Part shown: in pieces, positions 33,138 through 40,799 of the stretch | Numbering within the stretch: the stretch's first letter is position 1 | Layout of the letters: every line of letters starts with the position of its first letter | From: Rhizobium sp. 18055 | GTDB lineage: Bacteria > Pseudomonadota > Alphaproteobacteria > Rhizobiales > Rhizobiaceae | Reading direction: 5' to 3' | Length of the DNA: 64,000 bases | NCBI RefSeq assembly: GCF_902706285.1 | Contig: NZ_CACSKD010000011.1 | Span: forward strand, 1-64,000 | The notes under the pieces: generated by a model | Databases searched by the model: none | What the model saw: the letters and a program-made list of their open reading frames with translations, nothing else | Told to the model about the DNA's origin: nothing | Position numbers and translations under genes: made by a program

Positions 33138-33168
33138 GGGCGGGCCTCGAAACCCGCCCTATTTTTTT
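33138..33168 (+). terminator. Rho-independent terminator on the plus strand
   Basis: Perfect 7-bp stem GGGCGGG/CCCGCCC, 8-base loop, then TATTTTTTT. The T-run is on the plus strand only, opposite to transcription of genes A and B that flank it. Confidence 0.7.
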
Positions 33169-33219
33169 GTTTGGAACCGTACGCACTACTTGTCGGCTCT
33201 ATGAATGCGCCCGAACGCA

Positions 33220-35193
33220 CTACCTTTTCGGGCGATCCCCTTTCGGGAATTCGATGATGGCGGCATCGCCGCCCGCCAGGCGCGCAAGGCCCCGGCTGAA
33301 ACTGTCTTCGAAATGCTGATCGTCGATCTCCACTGCGGATGTGGCGCGGTTCGACGCGACCGGTCGGCGGGTGATCAGGCGGGTGACGGTCGGCTTCGCG
33401 GCCTCTACAGGCTTGTCTTTTATGCCGCGTCCCATCAACTCGCTGAGCTCCAGGTCGGCAAGACGCCGGTGACTCTTCAGCGCTGTCTCATTGTCCTTAT
33501 TCTTGGTGGCGCGAGCACGGCTGATGTCGCGGGCAGCAGCGGCACAGTCGAAACCGGTCTTATCGATGCATTCCGCGTCGCAGATCAGTCGCCCCTGGCG
33601 ATCATAAACCTTTATTCCGGCGTGCAAGTTGGACGGGTCGAACCGCACTCTCAGTTTCTTGCCAATCCACTGGTTCAGGGCGCTATTCCAATAGCGATTG
33701 CCTGAGAGGTGGATTGCCCCATCTGGCTTGCGGGCCGTAACATCCTCGGCGGTAAGCATCCAAAGCGAACGCTGCGACGGACTGGCGAAGCTGACGAGGT
33801 TCGCAGGATCTGCCAAGCTGTCAGTAAACACCTGGTCGAAGCTCTTCGTGCCCTGGGCGGTTTCGGTCTTGCGACCGACGCGGGCGTTGTGCTCTTCGAT
33901 GCAGATGGCGACATGCTTCTCAAGCTTCGCAAGTGGCACCGCGCTCTTGCCGTAGTTCTCCGGCTTGTGCTGTGTGCTGCGACCGGTGTAGCAGCCGGCC
34001 ATGTCAGGATGCTTCGAGATGTTCTCTGCGAGATCTCCCCAGCCACGCTCGATCGGCTTCGACTGGCCGGAGTACGGGTTGACGAAGCGGGCCTCGATGC
34101 CGAGCGTCTTTAGAAGGCCGGCGACCTCGTCTTCCGTGATCTTGAAACGATTACGGCGCGTGGCACCGCCTGAGATCTTCTTCGAGGCGAAGGCGCGGCC
34201 GTTGTCCATGTAGAGGCGTTCGGGAATCCCGTGAGCCTCGACCATATTGCCGATGATGATACGGACGGCTTCCCATGTCTCGGCCTCGCAAAGCACCCAC
34301 GACAGGATCTTGCGAGAGAAGATGTCCTGCGTTGCCATCAGGAAGACGCGGCTGGGCTTGTCGCGTCCGGGGAGCTGGACATGAAGATCGAGCTTATGGC
34401 CATCGGTGTTGACCATCTGCATCGCGTGGAGGTGAGCAACCGAACGCATCTGCGCCGGGAACAGCCTCTTGGCGTCTTCCTTGCCCTTGCGGGCGAGGAT
34501 CTGTACGGCGCGAGGAACAAGGATGTCCATGCGGCGGCGCAGGGTCCGTTCGGGCGGGATAGGTGCCCAGCCCTTTTTCTTGGCAACGGCTTCCATACGA
34601 CGATAGCAGGCGGAGAAGGCCGCGCCTTCCGGCCGCAGGAAGTCAGACGCGAGAACATCCCAGGCGTCCGGATGCACCTCGGTAAGCTGCGGTGCGAGAC
34701 CTTCGGCGATCGACGACGTGGATGGTGCAAGGGCCGCAAGCCAGTCCTTGCGTGCCTTGCCCTCAACCAACTTGCGCCATTCGTAATAGGTGGCGATGGC
34801 GATATCGGCGCGATGGGTGGCGTGCTTGACGGCCAGCTCGGCACTGATGCCGGATGCCCGCATGCTGTCCACCTCGACGATGACATCGAGCCGCTTCTGG
34901 CAGACGCCTTTCTGCTCGGTTGTCAGCGCCTCGTATTTCCGCCAGAGCAGCTTCGAGGCGTCGGTGCGCTCGGGTGGCAGCTCGGTGTTGAGGAATGCGA
35001 GCTTCTGTCGGGCGACATCAGGCAAGAAGCGATAGTGGTACTCGAAGCCGCCGCCCTGGCCGGCACGTTGACGGGCAAGGCCGGTCGAGCGCGCACCGCA
35101 CTTCTCGATGAACATATTGATGCCACGCTGTGTGGTCGGCAGTCCTGGCAGCTTGGCGTCTGCCAGCTCGGCGGGTGTGAACCACTCCTTCAT
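33220..35193 (-). CDS. Transposase, MuA-like
   Basis: A 657-residue DDE transposase. The N-terminal region (1-70) is a winged-helix DNA-binding domain; further helical end-binding domains follow. The catalytic residues are Asp264 (Asn-Thr-Asp-Gly-His), Asp330 (Tyr-Met-Asp-Asn-Gly) and Glu382 (Lys-Pro-Ile-Glu-Arg-Gly-Trp). The C-terminal basic segment would contact B. It carries out integration and replicative transposition at the phage ends. All key residues are present, so it should be active. Confidence 0.95.
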   Translation of the reverse strand: MKEWFTPAELADAKLPGLPTTQRGINMFIEKCGARSTGLARQRAGQGGGFEYHYRFLPDVARQKLAFLNTELPPERTDASKLLWRKYEALTTEQKGVCQKRLDVIVEVDSMRASGISAELAVKHATHRADIAIATYYEWRKLVEGKARKDWLAALAPSTSSIAEGLAPQLTEVHPDAWDVLASDFLRPEGAAFSACYRRMEAVAKKKGWAPIPPERTLRRRMDILVPRAVQILARKGKEDAKRLFPAQMRSVAHLHAMQMVNTDGHKLDLHVQLPGRDKPSRVFLMATQDIFSRKILSWVLCEAETWEAVRIIIGNMVEAHGIPERLYMDNGRAFASKKISGGATRRNRFKITEDEVAGLLKTLGIEARFVNPYSGQSKPIERGWGDLAENISKHPDMAGCYTGRSTQHKPENYGKSAVPLAKLEKHVAICIEEHNARVGRKTETAQGTKSFDQVFTDSLADPANLVSFASPSQRSLWMLTAEDVTARKPDGAIHLSGNRYWNSALNQWIGKKLRVRFDPSNLHAGIKVYDRQGRLICDAECIDKTGFDCAAAARDISRARATKNKDNETALKSHRRLADLELSELMGRGIKDKPVEAAKPTVTRLITRRPVASNRATSAVEIDDQHFEDSFSRGLARLAGGDAAIIEFPKGDRPKR

Positions 35194-35657
35194 GAGCGGT
35201 CTCCCTTGCGGCGGATGTTGACCGGCGTTGAGGTGAGCAGCTTCAGCTCGGCCGACAGCACCTTCCGTTCCTGCTGGACGCGGGCGATCTCTGCGAGGCG
35301 GGCCTCGTCACCCTCCAGGAGAAGCAGGCCGTCGTCGGAAACGATGTAATCCCAAAGCCAGACCGCACCGGTAGCACGGACGAATGCCTTGAAGCGGACC
35401 AGACTAATGTCGTGAGTTACCTTGCTCTCGGCCGTGTAGGCATCAAGCGCCGCTTTCGAGATGGATTCGAGGCGCAGGTATTGGGCCATGCGGGCGGCGA
35501 TCGTTGGCCGGTCATATTGGCACTCGCGGATGGCGCGGGCCATCTCGCGCTTCAGCTTGGACCGGAAGCGATCGAGGTCAAGCTTCTCGGCCGCTGTCCG
35601 GACGGGGAACAGGGCCGTCGAGAAGAGGTCAAATTGTGCGGGATCGCGCTTCATCAT
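35190..35657 (-). CDS. Conserved early protein upstream of transposase, unknown
   Basis: A 155-residue protein, helical, with Arg-Phe-Arg-Ser-Lys-Leu-Lys-Arg-Glu-Met (about 31-40) and a possible helix-turn-helix at about 50-75 (Ile-Ala-Ala-Arg-Met-Ala-Gln-Tyr-Leu). The C-terminal part is a coiled coil. Four-base overlaps with transposase and ParB-like genes tie it to transposition. Two adjacent ATGs can start it. No family named. Confidence 0.6.
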   Translation of the reverse strand: MMKRDPAQFDLFSTALFPVRTAAEKLDLDRFRSKLKREMARAIRECQYDRPTIAARMAQYLRLESISKAALDAYTAESKVTHDISLVRFKAFVRATGAVWLWDYIVSDDGLLLLEGDEARLAEIARVQQERKVLSAELKLLTSTPVNIRRKGDRS

Positions 35658-36475
35658 GCGGCCTCTAGGAAGGAGAAGTCGGCCAAGCCGCCGATGTGGT
35701 CAGCAACACGGCGGAGCGTGTCCGGCTCGGCCTTAGCGAGCAGGGCAGCGACCTTTTTGAAGATTTCCTCCTGCGGATCGACGGCAGCCTTTGGCCCTTT
35801 GAGCCACTCTAAAACCGGCTTCAAATTGCCGTTTTCCTTGAGCGCAGCTGCGACCTTCACCTGATCGTCAGATGAAAGCTTGGCGAGCTTCAAGAGTTTC
35901 GACTGGTCGTTTTCAGCCTCGGTGCCACGCACCGCCTGGCGGAGGGATGGGTGCAGGTTTTGGCCGATGCTCGAAACACGTTTGTAGCTCGCAACTGAGA
36001 AGCCCAGGCGGTCGCAGACTTGCTCGGCCAGCTGCCGCCCGGCGGAGAAAACGGGCTCATCGTGATCCAGTTTTTTCGGGCGTCCACCTTTCGGGTCGAT
36101 CTTGCCGTTCTTCTCTTCCCAAAGTTCACGGAACTTCATCACGAAGATGGCGCGGTCGAGCGGATTGAGCTCGTTGCGATAGAGGTTTTCCGAGATCTCA
36201 AGCAGCTGCGCCTCGGTCTGATCGGCAGCGACTACAATGGCGTCAATCGCGGTCCAGCCGAGCAGCTTGGCGGCGGTCGTGCGATACCCACCGGCGACCA
36301 GCGTGAAAGGCGTGACGCCCTTGTTCTTGGCTGGCGTGCGGCGGATCATGATCGGGCTGATCTGGCCGTCCCGCGACATCGAGGCGGCAATCGCCTCGAC
36401 GTAGTTCATGTCGATCGGGCGGAGCCGATCACCGATGTGGATTTCTGCGATCTCGGCGCGGACGAACTCAGCCAT
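35654..36475 (-). CDS. ParB/Srx-domain protein
   Basis: A 273-residue protein. ATG 36475 overlaps the previous stop by one base and begins Met-Ala-Glu-Phe. The first about 110 residues are a ParB N-terminal fold: Gly-Gln-Ile-Ser-Pro-Ile-Met-Ile-Arg-Arg, Val-Ala-Gly-Gly-Tyr-Arg-Thr-Thr-Ala-Ala (the nucleotide-binding motif), Glu-Asn-Leu-Tyr-Arg-Asn-Glu-Leu. A helix-turn-helix part follows (Val-Cys-Asp-Arg-Leu-Gly-Phe-Ser). ParB-like proteins bind CTP and slide on DNA; in a Mu-like phage without plasmid phase the role is open. Confidence 0.85.
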   Translation of the reverse strand: MAEFVRAEIAEIHIGDRLRPIDMNYVEAIAASMSRDGQISPIMIRRTPAKNKGVTPFTLVAGGYRTTAAKLLGWTAIDAIVVAADQTEAQLLEISENLYRNELNPLDRAIFVMKFRELWEEKNGKIDPKGGRPKKLDHDEPVFSAGRQLAEQVCDRLGFSVASYKRVSSIGQNLHPSLRQAVRGTEAENDQSKLLKLAKLSSDDQVKVAAALKENGNLKPVLEWLKGPKAAVDPQEEIFKKVAALLAKAEPDTLRRVADHIGGLADFSFLEAA

Positions 36476-36843
36476 TATGCTGCGTCCTCTTGCATGGACG
36501 CTTCCCGCATCGTCGCCATGAACAGGTCCTGGGCGCGCGCCGAGATGCGGCAATAGGCGCGCTCAAAGACGGGGTCATACAGGCGTTCGTCGATGGTGCA
36601 GACCGCGCCGTAAATGGTCGTGCGGGCCAATGCGAGGATCTTCACCAGGCGGCGGCGTGGAATGTCGAATTCAACCGTCAGGATGTGAATGGCAAGTTGC
36701 CGTGCCAGCTTGGCGTCAAACATGTCGCGCGGCGGGTTGATGATGTGCTGGATGGGCAAGTGGTTAAAATGCGAGCGGCTGGCGCGATAGCAGGCCGAAA
36801 CCATGGCCTGCGAGCGCTCGTCCTCAGAATATGGATTGAGCAT
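36475..36843 (-). CDS. Early helix-turn-helix protein, DnaA domain IV-like
   Basis: A 122-residue protein. Residues about 45-90 (Ala-Arg-Gln-Leu-Ala-Ile-His, Arg-Arg-Leu-Val-Lys-Ile-Leu-Ala-Leu-Ala-Arg-Thr-Thr-Ile-Tyr) follow the helix-turn-helix pattern of DnaA domain IV. No AAA domain. A GTG at 36855 that would overlap the previous stop is an alternative start. The resemblance is by eye and modest. Confidence 0.55.
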   Translation of the reverse strand: MLNPYSEDERSQAMVSACYRASRSHFNHLPIQHIINPPRDMFDAKLARQLAIHILTVEFDIPRRRLVKILALARTTIYGAVCTIDERLYDPVFERAYCRISARAQDLFMATMREASMQEDAA

Positions 36844-36851
36844 GATTTCTC

Positions 36852-37001
36852 TCACAGATGAGCGATGAGGGCGGCAACGGCGGCAACAAGACCGCCCAGT
36901 GCTACGCTGAACAAAAGCACCAGATCGGCCGTGCAGCAGACGGGGGAGAGGGAAGGAATGAACGGGTTTCTACCGTCAATTTCGACACGCTTTTTCGTCA
37001 T
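36852..37001 (-). CDS. Small membrane peptide, doubtful
   Basis: A possible 49-residue peptide with one membrane helix (about 26-48), ATG at 37001. No good ribosome site. A longer version starting at the ATG overlapping the ner stop (37130) is possible but its extra 43 residues look non-coding. Confidence 0.35.
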   Translation of the reverse strand: MTKKRVEIDGRNPFIPSLSPVCCTADLVLLFSVALGGLVAAVAALIAHL

Positions 37002-37129
37002 TGGCGAAGATCCGGAAATACGGGATTGTGTGTGTGTGACGCCCGTCGATCGGGTCTGACAGCCGGGAACGATGTTCCTGCGACGAAGGTCGCGGCAGGC
37101 TAGAGCAGCGGTCGATCGGGTGTCACGCA

Positions 37130-37399
37130 TTAGGCAGCTCTTGCCTTGGCGTCCGGGTCAAACTCGGGTGCGAGGACAGTGTTGCGCGACTTCGGATAGC
37201 GGTCGGGAAACAGCTGCTCGACAGGGATCTCGAGGAATGTCGAGATGATGGCTTCCGAGTTGCTGTTGGGGCGCGTCCAGATGGTACGGAATCCACCCGG
37301 GCTGACGTTGTTCAGTTCGGCTAGGCGGGTTAGTGTCATGCCTCGGCGACGTAACTCGCCGAGGATGGCATGACGGTCCCACTTCGGGGGCTTGGCCAT
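37130..37399 (-). CDS. ner: Ner-like early repressor
   Basis: An 89-residue helix-turn-helix protein of the Ner/Nlp family. Trp7-Asp-Arg-His-Ala-Ile-Leu and helix-turn-helix at 22-42 (Thr-Leu-Thr-Arg-Leu-Ala-Glu-Leu-Asn) with Leu-Phe-Pro-Asp-Arg-Tyr-Pro (63-69) match Mu Ner. AAAGGAG precedes ATG. It is the first gene of the early operon, divergent from the repressor, and would turn down both promoters during lytic growth. Confidence 0.92.
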   Translation of the reverse strand: MAKPPKWDRHAILGELRRRGMTLTRLAELNNVSPGGFRTIWTRPNSNSEAIISTFLEIPVEQLFPDRYPKSRNTVLAPEFDPDAKARAA

Positions 37400-37461
37400 C
37401 CGGTAACTCCTTTAAGCGGGTGTTGGCGCATCCGCTTTTTGTTGATCGTTTGTGAGCAATC

Positions 37462-37534
37462 GCAGCCCGCCAAAGCAGGCTGCATAAGAAGGGATATTCC
37501 CAATTAGGAATTCAGTCAATTCCCAATTGGGCAT
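37462..37534 (-). promoter_or_regulatory. Early promoter with two operators and leader hairpin
   Basis: Minus-strand promoter TTGACT (37519-37514), 17-bp spacer, TATCCC (37496-37491). The palindrome ATTCCCAATTAGGAAT (37496-37511) fills the spacer, and a second, CCCAATTGGG (37522-37531), lies just upstream of -35. TTCCCAATT recurs 23 bp apart (37497, 37520). The early transcript would begin near 37484 with a 9-bp hairpin (62-70 paired with 75-83 of 374xx). Repressor and Ner are the expected ligands. Confidence 0.75.
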
Positions 37535-37538
37535 CTAA

Positions 37539-38090
37539 ATGAGAAACATACCTAATATGGAAGATCCGGAGGAGCTGGCCTTCAAGGAGAGGATCCGCGA
37601 CGTTATCCAGGCGAACGGAAAGGCCCCGCTTTTGGCCAAGAAAACCGGGATTCCGCTCGGAACCCTCAACAAGTACGTCGCAATGCGATCGATCCCGTCA
37701 GTCACCAATGCGGCGAAGATCGCCGCTGCCGTGGGAGTAAGCCTCGAATATCTTGCGACGGGCTTGAAGGTGATTTCGCCCGATAACGGGACCGGTTGGG
37801 AAGGTGTCGAAGATCGAATGGCGCTTGAAATCCGCCCTGCAGGAACATCGGAACTTTACGAGCGTCTCTTCATTGCGGTGGAGCGGGCTTATAAGGATGC
37901 CAAACAAACTGCACCTTCTCACCGCATTGCACGCGCTACCGGCGAGGTAATGGACGCTTTACGTGAGCGCGTTGGCGACATTCGAGACCAGCGGGTCGTC
38001 GATGCCGTCATACCCATAGTCCTGGAAGATCTGTCGAACACTCTGTTGGAGGCTCAGGAGAAGCCAGGGTCCGGCAAACGTACGGCCTGA
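37539..38090 (+). CDS. Phage repressor (c-like), XRE family
   Basis: A 183-residue protein on the opposite strand from all other phage genes. The helix-turn-helix lies at about 31-50 (Leu-Leu-Ala-Lys-Lys-Thr-Gly-Ile-Pro-Leu-Gly-Thr-Leu), followed by Val-Ser-Leu-Glu-Tyr-Leu-Ala-Thr-Gly. The C-terminal half is helical with no Ser-Lys peptidase motifs, so it should not be self-cleaved through RecA. Start ATG lies 5 bp after operator 2 with no ribosome site; Met7 is an alternative. It would maintain lysogeny. Confidence 0.88.
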   Translation: MRNIPNMEDPEELAFKERIRDVIQANGKAPLLAKKTGIPLGTLNKYVAMRSIPSVTNAAKIAAAVGVSLEYLATGLKVISPDNGTGWEGVEDRMALEIRPAGTSELYERLFIAVERAYKDAKQTAPSHRIARATGEVMDALRERVGDIRDQRVVDAVIPIVLEDLSNTLLEAQEKPGSGKRTA

Positions 38091-38381
38091 TGATCGTCAA
38101 GCCGCGCTTGGATCAACCGGAATGGACGCGATAGCCGAGCGCTCCCGGTTTGCGACCAGGTGAGAGACATCGACAATGTGAATTGGAGGGGAACGGCCCT
38201 ACCCGAGCGTTCCAAAGAGGGAAGATAAGAACTCGATTACTGGTCTACACGCACTACAATCCTCAATGCCATTAACGATTATAATGCTAGGTATCCTTGT
38301 ATTGTCCCACAAGGCATGGACGTAGCATCAACTGGAAATACTCTGGAAAAGTTGTGGCAAAGTCGGCCGCGAATACTGCGG

Positions 38382-38588
38382 CTAGGCGTTTCCGTCTTTG
38401 CTCTCGGCCTCGGCGCGCTGCAATTCTTTCTCAACCGCATTGCGGATGAACTCTGCGCGTTTCTTCGGACCAACGAGGGCGTCAATGCGCTCCGGCGTGC
38501 CTTCCGGCAAACGCACGAGAACAGGTTTCACATTGAGTGTTGGACGCCCCATACGTGGGGGACTATCCGATATCGGAAAGTCCGTCAA
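38382..38588 (-). CDS. Ribbon-helix-helix (CopG/Arc-type) repressor, orphan
   Basis: A 68-residue protein with strand Val-Lys-Pro-Val-Leu-Val-Arg-Leu-Pro (20-28), helix Glu-Arg-Ile-Asp-Ala-Leu-Val and helix Arg-Ala-Glu-Phe-Ile-Arg-Asn-Ala-Val, the RHH pattern. TTG 38588 has GGAG 6 bp upstream; ATG 38552 is the alternative. Three GATATC-centred palindromes lie in its upstream region. No toxin partner follows: the 291 bp between it and the repressor gene hold no other supported gene. It sits in the phage left-end region, where Mu has none. Confidence 0.72.
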   Translation of the reverse strand: MTDFPISDSPPRMGRPTLNVKPVLVRLPEGTPERIDALVGPKKRAEFIRNAVEKELQRAEAESKDGNA

Positions 38589-38647
38589 CTTCGTCTCCAG
38601 TCCAGAGTATAAGCGATATCGCTTACGTTTATAACCGATATCGCTTA
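38566..38647 (-). promoter_or_regulatory. Three palindromic operators and promoter of the RHH gene
   Basis: TCCGATATCGGA (38566-38577, perfect), TAAGCGATATCGCTTA (38610-38625, perfect 16 bp) and TAACCGATATCGCTTA (38632-38647, one mismatch), centres 46 and 22 bp apart. A -10 TATACT (38611-38606) overlaps the middle one. This fits autorepression by the RHH protein. Confidence 0.7.
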
Positions 38648-38802
38648 CCCCTACAAATAGAAAACCGGAGCGGTTGAACGTGGAAATACGCTTCCAAGTT
38701 CATCGGATGCCGCAGGACGGGCCATCTTGTTGAAAAGTCATGGAAATCCCACCGTTAACCTCAAAGAAGGAACGGGCTTCCATCTTCGAATTGGTTTTCG
38801 TC

Positions 38803-39068
38803 GCCCGTTGCCGATCGATCTCGACCCGCAACGGGCCAACGCCGATTTCTGTCGATCGTTATTTTTCAGTGGTTTGAAGACGCCTCAAAGGCCATTCGAC
38901 GATTTTTGAGCGTGGCCTTGAAGACGACGCCGCTGCTGGGCCATTTGACCTCGTCGAGGGCGCAGCCGCCGATTTATCGTGTCAAACGTACGCACCGCCA
39001 CCTGCAGGTCGATCTCTCGTACATCCCTGTAATCTCAACGCTTTTCACCAAATACCGGATTTTATCGG
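38803..39068. repeat. Candidate transposase-binding sites and stem-loop, phage left end
   Basis: Four related motifs, CCGATTTCTGTCG (38842-38854), CGATTTTTG (38900-38908), CCGATTTATCG (38969-38979) and CCGGATTTTATCGG (39055-39068), repeat the motif found inverted at 12-23. TTTGAAGACGCCTCAAA lies at 38873-38889. A 9-bp inverted repeat GCCCGTTGC/GCAACGGGC is at 38803-38836. The 508 bp from 38589 to 39096 hold no supported gene. Confidence 0.5.
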
Positions 39069-39096
39069 TTAATCCCGGGAGTTCCGGTACTCAGTG

Positions 39097-39960
39097 TCAG
39101 ACAACAGCGTGCTGAAGGACGTAGCGCGTGATGCGACCGAGAAGCAGTTCCAGAAAATAGCTGTGCTTGAAGGCGCCGATCAGCAGGCAGGTCGCTTGTT
39201 CCTCGCGTGCGAAATCCACGAGCGTCTGGCCGGTCGAGCGCTTGCCTGACGTGATCGAAACGATCTGCGCTTCCAGCCCAAGCCTAGCGAGCATGGCGCC
39301 GGCGCTGCCCTGCGCTTTGCCGGTGGCTGAATCGTTGACGCACACCACGGTGATGCGTTCGGCCGCGGCGAGCCAGCGTCTGGCGGCGACAAGTGCGTCT
39401 TCGGCATGCCCCGGCGATCTCCAGCCGATCACCACATGTCCCAAGAGATTGCCGCCATATCCTCGCGCTGGCGGCACCAGCACCAGCTTGTGCTGGTTGA
39501 AGACAACGCTCCGAAAGGCGTCGCGCGCATCGATGTTGCCGTGCCGGGAAGCAACGACGAGTTCGGTTTCGACGCATTCGGTCGCCACGCAGCGTTGGAT
39601 GTCGCCACGGCAGTCGTCAAGAAACACCGTGCGGCGGTCCGCGCTGCGCCGCCGCCACGCCACAAATGTCCGGTTCACCTGCTCGAAGCGCTGGCGGGAC
39701 GAGCCTTCGGCACGGTCCCGCAACTGTATCAGATCGATCTCCTCGGCCGAGAAAATCAGGCTCATCGGCTCCGAGCCGATGTGGGCGGCAGCCATGCAGC
39801 CGTGCACAGCCTGGGCGGCGTCCTCGGCAATATCAAGGCAAAGTCGCGCGGTTGCCGGGTCTGGCAGCAGGGCCAAGACGTCGGCGCCGCTGTGCAATCT
39901 GCAAAGCGGGCTATAGGCCTCGGCATCCTGTTCAAAGGCCCTCGGCTCTCTGGTGAACAT
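39097..39960 (-). CDS. Universal stress protein family, C-terminus cut by prophage
   Basis: A 287-residue two-domain UspA-like protein, ATG 39960 with AGG upstream (a TTG further upstream is less likely). The second domain has Val-Val-Ile-Gly-Trp-Arg (about 178-183) and Leu-Leu-Ile-Gly-Ala-Phe-Lys-His-Ser near the end, the family C-terminal motif. The protein stops at Leu-Gln-His-Ala-Val-Val, where relatives continue with Pro-Val and several residues. The stop codon seems to be supplied by the prophage end. Confidence 0.75.
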   Translation of the reverse strand: MFTREPRAFEQDAEAYSPLCRLHSGADVLALLPDPATARLCLDIAEDAAQAVHGCMAAAHIGSEPMSLIFSAEEIDLIQLRDRAEGSSRQRFEQVNRTFVAWRRRSADRRTVFLDDCRGDIQRCVATECVETELVVASRHGNIDARDAFRSVVFNQHKLVLVPPARGYGGNLLGHVVIGWRSPGHAEDALVAARRWLAAAERITVVCVNDSATGKAQGSAGAMLARLGLEAQIVSITSGKRSTGQTLVDFAREEQATCLLIGAFKHSYFLELLLGRITRYVLQHAVV

Positions 39961-40327
39961 GGCGGCCTGCGCTCCAAAACGCCATCGCGCCGAAATGGAC
40001 GTCGCCGTGTGACGAAGGTGGTCACGGCATGGCGCGAATGCCGCAATTTTACGCCTGCTGGGCTCCGCCTGCAATCGAATCTATGTTCGCTGACCTGCGA
40101 ATTCGAGGGCAGGACGAGTCTCGTGGCTATGCGGCGATGATCATGCTATTCCGTCTTTCGCCGCAGAAATATGCACCCCGGTTCTCCGGCGTTCGTCCAA
40201 AAGCTATTGCTAATCAATGTGATCGCGTTCTGAACGGCATGCGCCGTTATATTGCGTTGCAAAATGTGATCGAGAGTGCCATTTTGCCGCGGGGGTTAAT
40301 TCAGAGTGATTTTAGAAGGAGACGTAT

Positions 40328-40573
40328 ATGTCCATTTCGCTCAGCAATCTGGATAGATCCACTGCACAGGCCATCCCCTCGGTCAACGTCGCGGCTGTCA
40401 TCAAGACGGCACGCGAAGCCATCGGCTACAGTGTTGATGACCTTGCGGTGACGTGCGGATTGCTCGTCGTGGAAATCCAGGAAGTCGAGAGCGGTGAAGA
40501 CACGGATTCCGCCAAGCTCAAGCGTATCGCTGCTGCCTTGCAGCTGCCGCTGGCATCGCTCGGCCTGGAATAA
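40328..40573 (+). CDS. Small XRE-type helix-turn-helix protein
   Basis: An 81-residue protein. Residues about 22-76 form a Cro/CI-type fold: Val-Ile-Lys-Thr-Ala-Arg-Glu-Ala-Ile-Gly-Tyr, Leu-Ala-Val-Thr-Cys-Gly-Leu, then Leu-Lys-Arg-Ile-Ala-Ala-Ala-Leu. AAGGAGA precedes ATG 40328. It lies outside the prophage; the target is unknown. A hairpin follows at 40589. Confidence 0.75.
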   Translation: MSISLSNLDRSTAQAIPSVNVAAVIKTAREAIGYSVDDLAVTCGLLVVEIQEVESGEDTDSAKLKRIAAALQLPLASLGLE

Positions 40574-40588
40574 TCTTGTCCTGCTGAC

Positions 40589-40615
40589 AGGACCGGCGGT
40601 TGCCCAGCCGGTCCT
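40589..40615 (+). terminator. Stem-loop after the XRE gene
   Basis: Perfect 9-bp stem AGGACCGGC/GCCGGTCCT with 9-base loop, 16 bp after the stop. No T-run, so termination is likely but not certain. Confidence 0.5.
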
Positions 40616-40799
40616 GCCGTCCTCCCCCGGCTTAACGATCTGTTCACCATGATTGCCAAACGGCGATGAACGGTCAGCCAGCTGAGGTAGTTTTACCTCC
40701 CCTCATTATATGATGCGTTAGCAACCTGAGGCCGAAGCTCTTGTTCGGCAAGTCGCGCTGACCCGCGCGGCAGAAGGCCTGTAGCAAGGGGACAGCATC

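Larger units (their letters stand above)
1..39106 (-). mobile_element. Mu-like transposable prophage, reversed
   Basis: About 39 kb carrying, in Mu order, repressor, ner, A, B, gemA, Mor/C, lysis, terminase, head, contractile tail and fibre genes, all on the minus strand except the repressor. Related motifs (CGATTT with flanks) occur at 12-23 and at four places in 38842-39068, in opposite orientation, as expected of transposase end sites. The exact ends are not proven: the right end lies between about 39070 and 39106, and the left end lies at or just before base 1, so no target duplication can be checked. No clearly broken phage gene was seen, which suggests an intact prophage. Confidence 0.93.

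Noticed and set aside
33179..38257. ACGCACTAC occurring three times (about 33180, 33213 and 38249)
   Set aside because: Short, irregularly placed, one copy overlapping the transposase stop; no evidence of function.
38727..39115. Two short plus-strand open frames in the phage left end
   Set aside because: They cover the repeated end motifs, have poor starts and no protein pattern.
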